From: Pseudomonadota bacterium
Lineage (GTDB): Bacteria > Pseudomonadota > Alphaproteobacteria > Sphingomonadales > Sphingomonadaceae
DNA: 18,665 nucleotides
Direction: 5' to 3'
Assembly (NCBI GenBank): GCA_023436615.1
Contig: JAEZIO010000027.1
Location: 1 to 18,665, forward strand
A program made the position numbers and the translations under genes. Positions 6,912 to 16,098 of the stretch are shown here, in pieces (position 1 is the stretch's first letter; every line of letters begins with the position of its first letter). Under the pieces are notes generated by a model. That model ran no database searches. It saw nothing but the letters and a program-made list of their open reading frames with translations, and was not told the DNA's origin.

Positions 6912-8849
6912 ATGCGCCTGACCGCGCTCGCCTGCAGCCTGCTCATTGCCGTCGCGCCGGCCGCCGTCGCCCAACCGGCGCCGGGCCAGATATCGCTGCC
7001 CGCCGGCCCGACGGCCAAGGTCGCGCCGATCCCTGCGGCACGCGACGTGCCCTATCCCGGCACCATCCAGCTGACCGTCGACGCGAGCGACGTCACGCGC
7101 GGAATCTTCAAGGTCCATGAGCGGGTGCCGGTCAGCGGACCCGGCGACCTTGTGCTGTTGTACCCGCAGTGGGTCCCGGGCGGGCACAGCCCGCGCGGCG
7201 AGATCCGCAAGGTCACCGGGATCCGCTTCAGCGCCAACGGGCAGCCGCTCGAGTGGGTACGCGACGACCTCGACGTTTACGCTTTCCACGTGAGGGTGCC
7301 CGCCGGCGTGCAGGCGGTCGACGCCAATTTCGACTTCGTGACCGCCACCGCCAGCAATCAGGGCCGAACGGTAGCCACGCCGGAGATGGCGAGCATCCAG
7401 TGGCTCGCGACCTCGCTCTATCCGGCTGGCTATTACACGCGGCAAATCCCGGTGCAGGCGACCGTGATCGTCCCGAATGGCTGGACGGTCGCGACCGCGC
7501 TCCGGCCGAGCGGCCGCGAGGCAGGCAGCCGGATCACCTTCGAGACCGTGAACTACCAGGTGCTGACGGACTCGCCGCTGATCGCCGGCGCGCATTACCG
7601 GCGCATTCCGCTCAGCGACCGGGTGAATCTCGAGGTGATCGCCGACAGCGACGCCGAGCTTGCGGCGACGCCCGAGGCCATCGCGGCTCACAAGGCGCTA
7701 GTGAACCAGGCGGTGAAGCTGTTCGGAACGCAGCACTACGACCACTACGACTTCCTGCTGACGATCTCGGACAAGCTCGGCGGGATCGGCCTCGAGCATC
7801 ACCGAAGCTCCGAGAATGGCGTCGATCCCGGCTACTTCACCGATTGGAAGAATGCCGGCCGCGACCGCAACCTGCTGCCGCACGAATATACGCACAGCTG
7901 GAACGGCAAATATCGTCGCGGCGCCGACCTGTGGACGCCCGATTTCCGCACGCCGATGCAGAACAGCATGCTCTGGGTCTACGAAGGCCAGACGCAGTTC
8001 TGGGGGTACGTGCTCGGTGCGCGGTCGGGCATGCTGTCGAAGGAGGACACGCTCGACGCGCTGGCTTCGACCGCCGCGACTTACGGCTATGCGACACCCG
8101 GGCGGCAGTGGCGGCCTCTCATCGACACGACCAACGATCCGATCATCGCATCGCGCGCGCCCGCGCCGTGGCGGAGCTGGCAGCGCAGCGAGGATTATTA
8201 CAGCGAAGGCCTGATGATCTGGACGGACGTCGACCGGATCATCCGGCAGCAGTCGGGCGGACGCCGGTCGATCGACGACTTCGCCCGCGCCTTCTTCGGC
8301 GGCCGCGACGGCGACTGGGGCGAACTGACCTACACGCTGGACGATGTCGTCAAGACGCTGAACGCGGTGCAACCGTACGATTGGGCGGATTACCTCAAGC
8401 GCCACGTTTATGACGTCGCGGCAACGCCTCCGCTCGAAGGCTTCACCAAAGGAGGATACGACCTCGTCTTCACCGAGCAGCCGACGAACTGGATCACGCT
8501 CGCCGAGAAAAAGGGCAAATTCACGGACCTTACTTACTCGGGCGGCCTTGTCGTCGGCAGCGACGGCTCGGTCAGCACGGTGATCTGGGACAGCGCCGCC
8601 TTTAATGCCGGCATCACCGTCGGCTCGGAGATCGTCGCGGTGAACGGCCGCAAATACAGCGGCGACGCGCTCAAGTCAGCGATTACGGCGGCCAAGGGAT
8701 CCGCTCCGTCCGTCAAGCTGCTGATCAAGGACGGCGACGTCTACCGAACCGTCGACCTCAACTGGCACGAGGGGCTGAAATACCCGCGGCTGGTCAAGAC
8801 CGGGAAGGGAGCCGGGACGCTCGACGCGCTGCTCGCGCCGAGGCGCTAG
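6912..8849 (+). CDS. Secreted M61-family metallopeptidase with PDZ domain
   Basis: This 645-residue protein belongs to the M61 glycyl-aminopeptidase family. It has a signal peptide (residues 1-20, cleavage AVA-QP), an N-terminal beta-rich domain, and a thermolysin-like catalytic domain. The catalytic motif H324-E-Y-T-H328 is followed by SWNGKYR, and the third zinc ligand is probably E358 in VYEGQTQFWGY. A C-terminal PDZ domain covers about 542-617 (SGGLVVGS through GITVGSEIVAVNGRKYSG). It probably acts in the periplasm or at the outer membrane on small peptides. The start at 6912 has a strong GGAGAAG. An in-frame ATG at 6867 would put 15 extra residues before the signal peptide and is less likely. 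The stop TAG shares CTAG with the stop of the convergent receptor gene. Confidence 0.95.
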   Translation: MRLTALACSLLIAVAPAAVAQPAPGQISLPAGPTAKVAPIPAARDVPYPGTIQLTVDASDVTRGIFKVHERVPVSGPGDLVLLYPQWVPGGHSPRGEIRKVTGIRFSANGQPLEWVRDDLDVYAFHVRVPAGVQAVDANFDFVTATASNQGRTVATPEMASIQWLATSLYPAGYYTRQIPVQATVIVPNGWTVATALRPSGREAGSRITFETVNYQVLTDSPLIAGAHYRRIPLSDRVNLEVIADSDAELAATPEAIAAHKALVNQAVKLFGTQHYDHYDFLLTISDKLGGIGLEHHRSSENGVDPGYFTDWKNAGRDRNLLPHEYTHSWNGKYRRGADLWTPDFRTPMQNSMLWVYEGQTQFWGYVLGARSGMLSKEDTLDALASTAATYGYATPGRQWRPLIDTTNDPIIASRAPAPWRSWQRSEDYYSEGLMIWTDVDRIIRQQSGGRRSIDDFARAFFGGRDGDWGELTYTLDDVVKTLNAVQPYDWADYLKRHVYDVAATPPLEGFTKGGYDLVFTEQPTNWITLAEKKGKFTDLTYSGGLVVGSDGSVSTVIWDSAAFNAGITVGSEIVAVNGRKYSGDALKSAITAAKGSAPSVKLLIKDGDVYRTVDLNWHEGLKYPRLVKTGKGAGTLDALLAPRR

Positions 8850-11332
8850 TCCTCGCCGCCCCTGCGGCCACCTCCCCCGTCCCGCTGGAAGAAGCTGCGA
8901 GGCGGCAGGAACAGCTTGCGGATGGTGATGCTCACCGTTCGCCCGAGCGGATCGAGCAGGTTGGGCTGATAGTTGAGCGGCACCGCTCCGAAGCGATCGC
9001 GCACCTTCGGCTTGCTGTCGAAGAGATTGGCGACCTCGAAGCGGACCGTCGTGCCGCGCAGCCAAGGATGCTTGGCGACGAGGTCGAAGCGCTGGCCGAG
9101 GTTCGCCCACAGCCTGAGGTCGAAGGTCGCCAGCGGTGAAAAGCGCAGATTGTCACCAGTCGCCGTCGTGACCTTCGTGCCGCTGCGCCAGTTGGACGAC
9201 AGCCGCGCGCCGAGACCGTTGTTGAAATAGCCGGCCTGGGCCTCGACCTGGTGGCGCGCTCGCCCGCCGCTTTGCCCCAACGCATCTCCATGCAGATAGT
9301 CGAGCTCGGGGAGCCCGGGCCTGATCCTTACTGCGTCGACGAGCGTGACCGTGTCGGTAAGCGAAAATGTCAGCCGGCCGCCGTTGCGGCCGCCACCACC
9401 CCCGCCGCCGCCGAAACGTCCGAAACCGCCGCCGTCGCCGCCGAACCCGCCAGCGCCAGCGCCTTCCGGGGGCACAGGGGCGGGCTGGCCGGATGCAGCC
9501 CGGCGTGTGCGGAACGCCTCGATGGCCGCTTGCGAGGGCCGCGCGGAGCGCAGCGGCTTCGAGAAGTCGAATCCGACGCGCAGCGTATCGCGCTTCGCGC
9601 TGTCGAAATTGACCGGCCGCAGATCGACGCTGACGAGCTCGCCTTGAGCATCACGCACGAAGCGTTCCGGGAATGCGGCCTCGAGCGCCGGCGTCGGTCC
9701 CGGGAAGTTCGAGATCGGCCGGTCGATCCGAGTCCGCACATAATCGGCGCGCAAGCGCAGCTCTGTCTCCGCAAGCGGTTTCCAATTGCCGCCGAGCTTG
9801 ATGACGTCGCGCCTGTCGGCGAGCAAGCCACGGTTGCCGCCCGTGATCGCCGTAGCGATCACCGTGTCCCCCGTGGTGAAATCGAAGATCCGAGTGCCTG
9901 GGGTCTCGAGGACTGGGTCGCCGAGCTGCTGGATCGTCGGCGCGCCCTCCTCGCGAGTCCAGCTGCCGAGCAGGTTGAGCCGAACCACCGGCGACCAGTT
10001 CGCGCCCGCGCCGAAAGTCGTGAGCGTGCCGAAATCCGAAAGCTGCTCGACCTCGGCATTGGCATTGAGCGTCAAATTGCCCAGCGCCGCGAAGTCGCTG
10101 TTCCTCCGCGAAACCGGCAGGTCGAAATTGACCGAGCCGGCGCCGCGCGTGCGGCCCAGCGAGCTGGAGCTTTCGACGCCGTTGCGACGCCGCTCGCCAT
10201 CGAGGTGGAGCGTGCTCGCGCCGACTCGCACTGTCGCGCCCGCATCGCCCGCGGGCAATCTGAACAAGGTCCCGTTGGCCATGGCGTCCACGTTCGCCGA
10301 CAGAGTCGTCGTCGTCGCGCGGTCGCGAACATCGGTAAGGTCGCGATCGGTGCGTGTCACATTGCGGGCGGCATCGGCATTGCCGGTCACCGACCAGCGC
10401 CACTTGTCCGCATTGCCGTTGAGGACAAGCCCGGCATGAGCGCTGTTGCTGGTCGTGTTCCGCGCCAGCGGCTCGAGCAAAGTCTCGCCGAGGCCGATAA
10501 GCGAGCGGCCCTCGTTGTGCTCGAGCTCGACATTGCCGGTCGCGCCGACGGTGCCGAGCTGGCGATTGACGGTGACAGCGCCGCGAACGTTGCGCTTCGA
10601 CCCGATCAGCGAGCGTGCCGCCTGCGCGTCCTGCGGGTCGGCACCAGCGGCTGGCTGGCGAAGCACGATGTCGCGCTCCGCTTCCGTCAACGTGCCGTTG
10701 CCCTCGGCGTGGAGGTTGACGGTGGTCCGGCTGTTCTCGCCGATCATCAGCCGGGTGACGTCCGCTTCTCCGCCGGCATAGCCGCCTTCGGTCGCGGCGC
10801 GGCCGCGAAGCTGCGTGGTCGTCGAGCGGAAGCGCGGCCGAAGCACGATGTTCACGACGCGCTGGTCGGCGCGATAGCCGTATTTCAGGGCGACTTCCTC
10901 GGGCAGGATCTCCACACGGCTGATCGCCTCGGTCGGAATGTCGCGCAGCTCGCGGAAGCTCGAGATGCGCTGGCCGTTGAGGAGCATCACCGGGCGCTCG
11001 CCGCCGCGGCCGCGGGCGCTCCCGATCTGCGGTGCAAGCGCCTCGAGAAGCTCGCTGATGTCGCTCGCCCCGGTCGCCTGGATGTCGCGCGAAGTCAGGG
11101 TGTTCTCGGGCGGAATGTCGCCAACGACCGAGCCGCGCGGCTTCGCGCCAGTCACGACGATCGTCTGCGATTCATCTTCCTCGAACTCCGCTGCCGGATC
11201 CGCGTTCGGCGCGGGCTGATCGGCGGCTGGCGGACCGGCTGGCGGCGTCGGCGCCGCCTGCTGGGCGATCGCGGGAGTGGAAAGGAGGAACAGCGCGGAA
11301 CCGGCGAGGAACTTGGATTTGGTATTCATCAT
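8846..11332 (-). CDS. TonB-dependent outer-membrane receptor, Gly-rich loop
   Basis: The 828-residue product has a signal peptide (cleavage near AIA-QQ, residue 23), then a Pro/Ala-rich linker. A TonB-box-like QTIVVTG lies at about 56-62 and a plug domain at about 70-166 (SRDIQATGASDISELLEALAP, RPVMLLNGQRISSF, ISRVEILPEEVALKYGYRADQRVVNIVLR). A 22-strand-type barrel follows. Such receptors import ligands across the outer membrane using TonB energy; the ligand here is unknown. Two oddities: a very Gly-rich loop at about 622-654, and a 20-residue Pro/Phe/Gly/Arg tail after the RKLF that should end the last strand. The tandem ATG-ATG at 11332/11329 sits correctly for the signal peptide. A longer frame from 11380 would put residues before it. 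It lies 88 bp after the DUF445 gene on the same strand. Confidence 0.92.
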   Translation of the reverse strand: MMNTKSKFLAGSALFLLSTPAIAQQAAPTPPAGPPAADQPAPNADPAAEFEEDESQTIVVTGAKPRGSVVGDIPPENTLTSRDIQATGASDISELLEALAPQIGSARGRGGERPVMLLNGQRISSFRELRDIPTEAISRVEILPEEVALKYGYRADQRVVNIVLRPRFRSTTTQLRGRAATEGGYAGGEADVTRLMIGENSRTTVNLHAEGNGTLTEAERDIVLRQPAAGADPQDAQAARSLIGSKRNVRGAVTVNRQLGTVGATGNVELEHNEGRSLIGLGETLLEPLARNTTSNSAHAGLVLNGNADKWRWSVTGNADAARNVTRTDRDLTDVRDRATTTTLSANVDAMANGTLFRLPAGDAGATVRVGASTLHLDGERRRNGVESSSSLGRTRGAGSVNFDLPVSRRNSDFAALGNLTLNANAEVEQLSDFGTLTTFGAGANWSPVVRLNLLGSWTREEGAPTIQQLGDPVLETPGTRIFDFTTGDTVIATAITGGNRGLLADRRDVIKLGGNWKPLAETELRLRADYVRTRIDRPISNFPGPTPALEAAFPERFVRDAQGELVSVDLRPVNFDSAKRDTLRVGFDFSKPLRSARPSQAAIEAFRTRRAASGQPAPVPPEGAGAGGFGGDGGGFGRFGGGGGGGGRNGGRLTFSLTDTVTLVDAVRIRPGLPELDYLHGDALGQSGGRARHQVEAQAGYFNNGLGARLSSNWRSGTKVTTATGDNLRFSPLATFDLRLWANLGQRFDLVAKHPWLRGTTVRFEVANLFDSKPKVRDRFGAVPLNYQPNLLDPLGRTVSITIRKLFLPPRSFFQRDGGGGRRGGED

Positions 11333-11420
11333 GCGACCGGCGATTGCCCGCACCGTCTGAATCGCCGCTGACCGCGGCATTCATTTCGACCGGCGGCCGG
11401 TGGCCGGGGACGAACGACGG

Positions 11421-12677
11421 TCAGACCATGTCGATCGCGTGAATGACCAGGCCGACGAGGCCGCCGACAAGCGTGCCGTTGATCCGGATATACTGTAGGT
11501 CGCGCCCGACGGCGGCTTCGAGCCGCGCCGTCACCGTCCGCGCGTCCCAGCTTCGGATCGTCTCCGAGACCAGCTTCACGATGGAGCTTCCGTAGCTTTG
11601 CGCCATGCCGGCGGCCGCGCGGCGGACGAACTGGTTGATGGCGGAGCGGATGCGCGGGTCCTGCTCGAGCGATGCGCCCATCGAGCGCAGGACTTCGCCG
11701 AGGCGTCCGGCGAGTGCTGCATCCGGATTGCGCGCGGCGCGGATGATCGCCTCTCGCCCCTTCTGCCAAAGCGTGTCGATCCACAGCGCAACCGATTGGT
11801 TCGCAAGCAACTGTTCTTTCATCTCCTCGACCTTCGCCCGCGTCTCGGGGTTGGTCTGCAGGTCGTTGGCGAGCTGGGCCAGCGCTTCCTCGACCTTGAG
11901 GCGCACCGGGTGCGCGGGATCGGTGGACATTTCGGTCGTCAGCTTGCGCAATCCGTCGACGATCGCGTCGGCCAGCTTGGCGTCGAGCCCGGCGAGCTTG
12001 AGCACCCAGTTCGCCTTCTTGTGGACCATCGTTCGAATCAGCTCTTCGTTGGCGTCGAGGGCGCGCGCGAGCCATCGAATCGCCGCCTCGAGCATCGGCA
12101 CGTGCCGGTCCTCGTTGATCGCGGAAGCCAGCGCGTGACCGAGCAGCGGCGCGACCTCCATCTTCTGGATTCGGTTGGCGATCGCGCCTTTGACGATCCC
12201 GCCGAGCCGCTCGTCGTCGAGCCCTTCGAAGATGTCGGCGATCAGTCTCGACGCCCCCTGCCGGATTCGCGTGCCCTCGGATGCCGGTGTGCGCAGGAAC
12301 CGCCCGGCCGCCCCCGCGACGTCGATATTGCGCATTCGGCGCGCGACGACCGACGGGACCAGGAAATTCTCGTTGATGAAGGCGGCCAGCGCTTCCCCGA
12401 TCCGGTCTTTGTTGCGCGGGATGATCGCGGTGTGCGGGATCGGCAGGCCAAGCGGGTGGCGGAATAATGCCGTGACTGCAAACCAGTCGGCAAGGCCGCC
12501 GACCATTGCCGCCTCGGCAAAGGATTTGACGAAGCCGAGCCACGGATATTGCGGCTCCAGCCATCGCGTCAACGCGAACAGCGCCGCCATCGCCACCAGC
12601 AGGCCGGTGGCAGCCCGCTTCATGCCCGCCGCGCCGGGTTGGACGGGATTGAATCGGACGGGACGAGCGGGGGCCAT
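11421..12677 (-). CDS. DUF445 family membrane protein (YjiN-like)
   Basis: This 418-residue protein has an N-terminal membrane segment at about 22-38 (ATGLLVAMAALFALTRW). The DUF445 signature follows (SFAEAAMVGGLADWFAVTALFRHPLGLPIPHTAIIPRNKDRIGEALAAFI). Next comes a long helical region with Ala/Glu/Lys-rich segments (about 110-370) and a final hydrophobic segment, GTLVGGLVGLVIHAIDMV. E. coli YjiN is the closest named relative. The biochemical role of the family is not established. The ATG at 12677 has AAGG upstream. A GTG one codon earlier and an ATG at 12623 are alternatives. It begins 31 bp after the RND permease stop, so co-transcription with the efflux genes is likely. Confidence 0.9.
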   Translation of the reverse strand: MAPARPVRFNPVQPGAAGMKRAATGLLVAMAALFALTRWLEPQYPWLGFVKSFAEAAMVGGLADWFAVTALFRHPLGLPIPHTAIIPRNKDRIGEALAAFINENFLVPSVVARRMRNIDVAGAAGRFLRTPASEGTRIRQGASRLIADIFEGLDDERLGGIVKGAIANRIQKMEVAPLLGHALASAINEDRHVPMLEAAIRWLARALDANEELIRTMVHKKANWVLKLAGLDAKLADAIVDGLRKLTTEMSTDPAHPVRLKVEEALAQLANDLQTNPETRAKVEEMKEQLLANQSVALWIDTLWQKGREAIIRAARNPDAALAGRLGEVLRSMGASLEQDPRIRSAINQFVRRAAAGMAQSYGSSIVKLVSETIRSWDARTVTARLEAAVGRDLQYIRINGTLVGGLVGLVIHAIDMV

Positions 12678-12708
12678 CACCCCGCCTTAACGGCCGAAAC
12701 CCACGAAA

Positions 12709-15700
12709 TCACTCCGCCGGGACCGGCTCCGCGTGACCCGTCGCGTGCGCGCCCGTTCCGACCAGGCGCGTGAAGTGGCGGCCGAACCAACCCTCCATGT
12801 CGATGGCGAGGCTGAAATAGGCGGGGACCAGAAGCAGGGTGAGAATGGTCGAGAAGATAAGGCCGCCGATGACGGTGACGCCCATCGGGGCGCGCCAGCT
12901 CGCGTCGCCGGCGAGCGATAGCGCGATCGGCAACATCCCCGCGACCATGGCCACGGTGGTCATCACGATCGGCTGGGCGCGCTTGTGCCCGGCCTCAGCG
13001 ATCGCCTCGTCCTTGGGCATTCCGTGGTTGATCATCTCCACCGCGAAGTCGACCAGCAGGATCGAGTTCTTCGCCACAATCCCGAACAGCATCAGCACGC
13101 CGATCAGGACCGGCAACGATACCGGATTACCGGTCACGTGGAGCGCCAGCGCGGCCCCCAGCGGCGCCAGCAGCAGCGACCCGAGGTTCACGAACGGAGC
13201 CAGGAACCGCCGGTAGAGGAGCACCAGCACCGCGAACACGAGCAGCACGCCGGAAATGAGCGCGATCATGAAGTAGTACATCAGCTCGGCCTGCCACTTC
13301 TGGTCGCCGAGATTGAGCTTCTGCACCCCGTCCGGAAGGTTCTTCACCGTCGGGAGTTCGTTGACGAGCGGCCACACGTCGCCCGACACCAGTCCGGGCG
13401 CAAGATCTGCGCCGACCACGATCCGGCGGATCTGGTTGGTCCGTTGCACGGTCGTCGGGCCGGCCCCGAACCCGATCTCGGCCACGGACTTGAGGGGAAC
13501 CGAGCCGCCGCTCGACGTCGGCACCGGCAGGTTCTCCAGCGTCGCGAGATCGCTGCGCGCGCTTTCAGGAAGCGAAACCACAATCGGCACCTGGCGGTCG
13601 GCAAGCGAGAATTTCGCGCTGTTCTGCGCAATGTCGCCAAGCGTCGCGATGCGGATCGTCTGGCTGAGCGCGGCGGTTGTCACGCCGAGGTCCGCGGCCA
13701 GATCGAAGCGCGGCTTGATCACGATCTCGGGACGCTCGAGGTCGCCAGCGACACGCGGCGCCCTCAATTGCGAGAGCGTCTGCATCTCTTCCGCGATCTT
13801 GTTGGCCGTCCTTTCGAGGAGCACGGGATTGTCGCTGCCCAGATAGAGCATGATGTCGCGAGGCGCCGCGCCCGGACCGCCCCCGCCCTGACTCATGAAG
13901 CTGACCTGCGCGTCGGCGATCGCCGACAGCTGCGGGCCCCACTTGCGCTCGAACTCGGTGCTGGTCTGCTCGCGGTCTTCCTCGAGCCCGATGTTAAGGA
14001 ATCCGTTGCCTACGAACACGCGCTCGTAAACTCGGTCCACGTCGGGATCCTGCTTCACGATCTGCGCGGCTCGATCGACCACCGCTTCCGTCTGCCTCAG
14101 CGTCGATCCCGGAGGCATGTTCACGCTGATGCGCGAGAAATCGAGATTGAGCGGCGGCTGGAACGTCATCGACAAAGTCGCGAACAGCACGCCCGTGAAC
14201 GCGAAGGCGCCCAAGCCCGCTCCAACCATCCAAATCCGGTGGTCGCGCATCCAGGCGCTCCAGTGCGCGACCATCAGCTCGGTTCGTCCCCCGACGGCGC
14301 GCGAACCGAAGCCCAGAAGTCGGCCGACCGCGAACGCGAGCAGCGAGCCCACCACGATCGCAAGCGTCAGCGTCAGAAGCTTCGGCAATATTCCGATCGC
14401 CGAGAGAAGCTGGAACGCGAGCACCGCTCCGACAGCCAAAGCGGCGATGCACAGGACGAGCATGACGGTGCCGATCAGCAGGTAGACGAGAATGCTCGGG
14501 ACCTTCGGAAGCGACGAGCGCAGCGCCTGGGCCTTGGTCGAGTCCAGGCTCCAGCGCAGCGTCGCCAGATACTTGTCCATCGCCCAGCCGGAAGCATGCG
14601 GCTGAATGCCCTTGGCCCTCAGGAAATAGGCGGCGATCAGAGGCGTGATCATTCGCGCGACGAGCAGGCTCATCAGCACCGCGATCACCACCGTGAAGCC
14701 GAAGGCCTTGAAGAACTGGCCGGAGATGCCGGGCATCAGGGCCACCGGCAGGAAGACGGCAACGATCGACATCGTCGTGGCGAGAACCGCGAGGCCGATC
14801 TCGTCGGCGGCGTCGATCGCGGCCTGGTAGCCGGACTTGCCCATGCGCATGTGCCGGACGATGTTCTCGATTTCGACGATGGCGTCGTCGACGAGCACGC
14901 CCGCGACGAGGCTGAGCGCAAGGAGCGACAGGCCGTTCAGCGTGATCCCCATGAGGCTCATGAACCAGAAGGCCGGGATCGCGGAGAGCGGAATGGCGAG
15001 AGCGGAAATCAGCGTCGCTCGAATGTCGCGCAGGAACAGGAAGACGACGAAGACCGCCAGCACCGCGCCTTCGATGAGGCCCATCATCGCGGAGTGATAT
15101 TGCGCCTTGGTATAGTCGACGTTGTTGATGATCTCGCGATAGCGGACGCGCGGATCGTCCTTCTCCATCTCGTGGAGCAGCTTCCACGCCGCATCGTAGA
15201 CGGTCACTTCCGATGCGCCCTTGGCCCGCGTCACCGAAAAGCTGATGACCTGCCGGCCGTTCATTTTCGCGACCGTGCGCTGCTCCGAATACGCGTCTTC
15301 GACCTTGCCGAGGTCGGCGAGCTTGACCCAGCGGCCGCCCGGCAGCGAGATCTGCGTCTGCGAGAGGGCATAGGCATCGGCCGCGTTTCCAAGCACCCGC
15401 ACCGACTGTTCGGAGCCCGCGATCTGGGCGCGGCCGCCCGGCGCATTGAGGTTGCTCTGCCGAAGCTGCGCGTTGACCTGGGCCGCGGTGACGCCCTGGG
15501 ACTGGAGCGCCGCCGGGTCGAGAATGACCCGGATCTGACGGTCTACGCCCCCGAGGCGCTGCACGGACGCGACGCCCTCCACGGACAGCAGCTTGCGCGC
15601 AACGGTGTTGTCGACGTACCAGCTGATCTGCTCGAGCGTCATGTCGGTGGTCTCGGCCGCCGCGAAGAAGATCGGGTCGCCGGCGATGTCCACGCGGGTG

Positions 15701-16092
15701 ACCTGCGGTTCCAGGATCCCGTCGGGAAGTTCGCTCCGGATTTGGCCGAGCGCGTTGCGGACGTCGTTCACCGCGCGGTCGGTCGGTGTGCCGATCTCGA
15801 ACTGCACGAACGTGTTGCTGTTGCCCTCGCGGATCGAGCTGTTGATCTCGTCCACGCCGTTGACGCCGCGGATCGCCGCTTCGATCCGCTGCGTGACCTG
15901 CATCTCCATCTCCGCCGGCGCAGCGCCCGGCTGCGACACGTTCACCTCGACGGCCGGGAAGTCGATGTCCGGATTGTTGTTCACCTGCATGCCCGAGAAA
16001 GCGACGAGGCCCGCGAGCAGCAGTAGAACGAAGAGGACGATCGGCGGAACCGGGTTGCGAATGCACCACGCCGAGATGTTGCGGAAATTCAT
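12709..16092 (-). CDS. RND efflux permease (AcrB/HAE1 type) with extra hydrophobic insert
   Basis: This inner-membrane proton-driven pump exports drugs or other amphiphiles through a tripartite complex. It has 1127 residues, against about 1030-1050 for AcrB-like pumps. Both halves show the RND layout: TM1 at about 14-33, a large periplasmic loop, then TM2-6; and the second half likewise. The proton-relay residues are present: D402-D403 in TM4 (GVLVDDAIVEIEN), K1008 in TM10 (GIVAKNSILLVDFA), and R1038 with T1045 in TM11 (HKRAQPIVMTT). The extra length lies mainly between TM6 and TM7. About residues 531-598 form two or more additional hydrophobic segments (ILVYLLIGTVMLVL..., LTLTLAIVVGSLLAFAVG). 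The adaptor gene ends 6 bp upstream. No outer-membrane channel gene is nearby. Confidence 0.96.
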   Translation of the reverse strand: MNFRNISAWCIRNPVPPIVLFVLLLLAGLVAFSGMQVNNNPDIDFPAVEVNVSQPGAAPAEMEMQVTQRIEAAIRGVNGVDEINSSIREGNSNTFVQFEIGTPTDRAVNDVRNALGQIRSELPDGILEPQVTRVDIAGDPIFFAAAETTDMTLEQISWYVDNTVARKLLSVEGVASVQRLGGVDRQIRVILDPAALQSQGVTAAQVNAQLRQSNLNAPGGRAQIAGSEQSVRVLGNAADAYALSQTQISLPGGRWVKLADLGKVEDAYSEQRTVAKMNGRQVISFSVTRAKGASEVTVYDAAWKLLHEMEKDDPRVRYREIINNVDYTKAQYHSAMMGLIEGAVLAVFVVFLFLRDIRATLISALAIPLSAIPAFWFMSLMGITLNGLSLLALSLVAGVLVDDAIVEIENIVRHMRMGKSGYQAAIDAADEIGLAVLATTMSIVAVFLPVALMPGISGQFFKAFGFTVVIAVLMSLLVARMITPLIAAYFLRAKGIQPHASGWAMDKYLATLRWSLDSTKAQALRSSLPKVPSILVYLLIGTVMLVLCIAALAVGAVLAFQLLSAIGILPKLLTLTLAIVVGSLLAFAVGRLLGFGSRAVGGRTELMVAHWSAWMRDHRIWMVGAGLGAFAFTGVLFATLSMTFQPPLNLDFSRISVNMPPGSTLRQTEAVVDRAAQIVKQDPDVDRVYERVFVGNGFLNIGLEEDREQTSTEFERKWGPQLSAIADAQVSFMSQGGGGPGAAPRDIMLYLGSDNPVLLERTANKIAEEMQTLSQLRAPRVAGDLERPEIVIKPRFDLAADLGVTTAALSQTIRIATLGDIAQNSAKFSLADRQVPIVVSLPESARSDLATLENLPVPTSSGGSVPLKSVAEIGFGAGPTTVQRTNQIRRIVVGADLAPGLVSGDVWPLVNELPTVKNLPDGVQKLNLGDQKWQAELMYYFMIALISGVLLVFAVLVLLYRRFLAPFVNLGSLLLAPLGAALALHVTGNPVSLPVLIGVLMLFGIVAKNSILLVDFAVEMINHGMPKDEAIAEAGHKRAQPIVMTTVAMVAGMLPIALSLAGDASWRAPMGVTVIGGLIFSTILTLLLVPAYFSLAIDMEGWFGRHFTRLVGTGAHATGHAEPVPAE

Positions 16093-16098
16093 GAGAGC

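Noticed and set aside
9251..11371. A 706-codon open frame on the plus strand opposite the TonB receptor
   Set aside because: It has no recognisable domain and a low-complexity Arg/Ala/Glu composition. It is fully explained as a shadow of the receptor gene.
12973..12984. Apparent loss of the TM11 proton-relay Arg in the RND permease (Gln just before the Pro)
   Set aside because: Counting back from the conserved Met-Thr places AcrB R971 at R1038 here, three residues before the Pro. The relay residue is present.
12985..16026. A 1013-codon open frame on the plus strand opposite the RND permease
   Set aside because: Its translation is dominated by Arg, His, Asp, Glu and Gln with no domain, as expected from the complement of a GC-rich coding frame. 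The minus-strand permease has full family motifs over the same bases.
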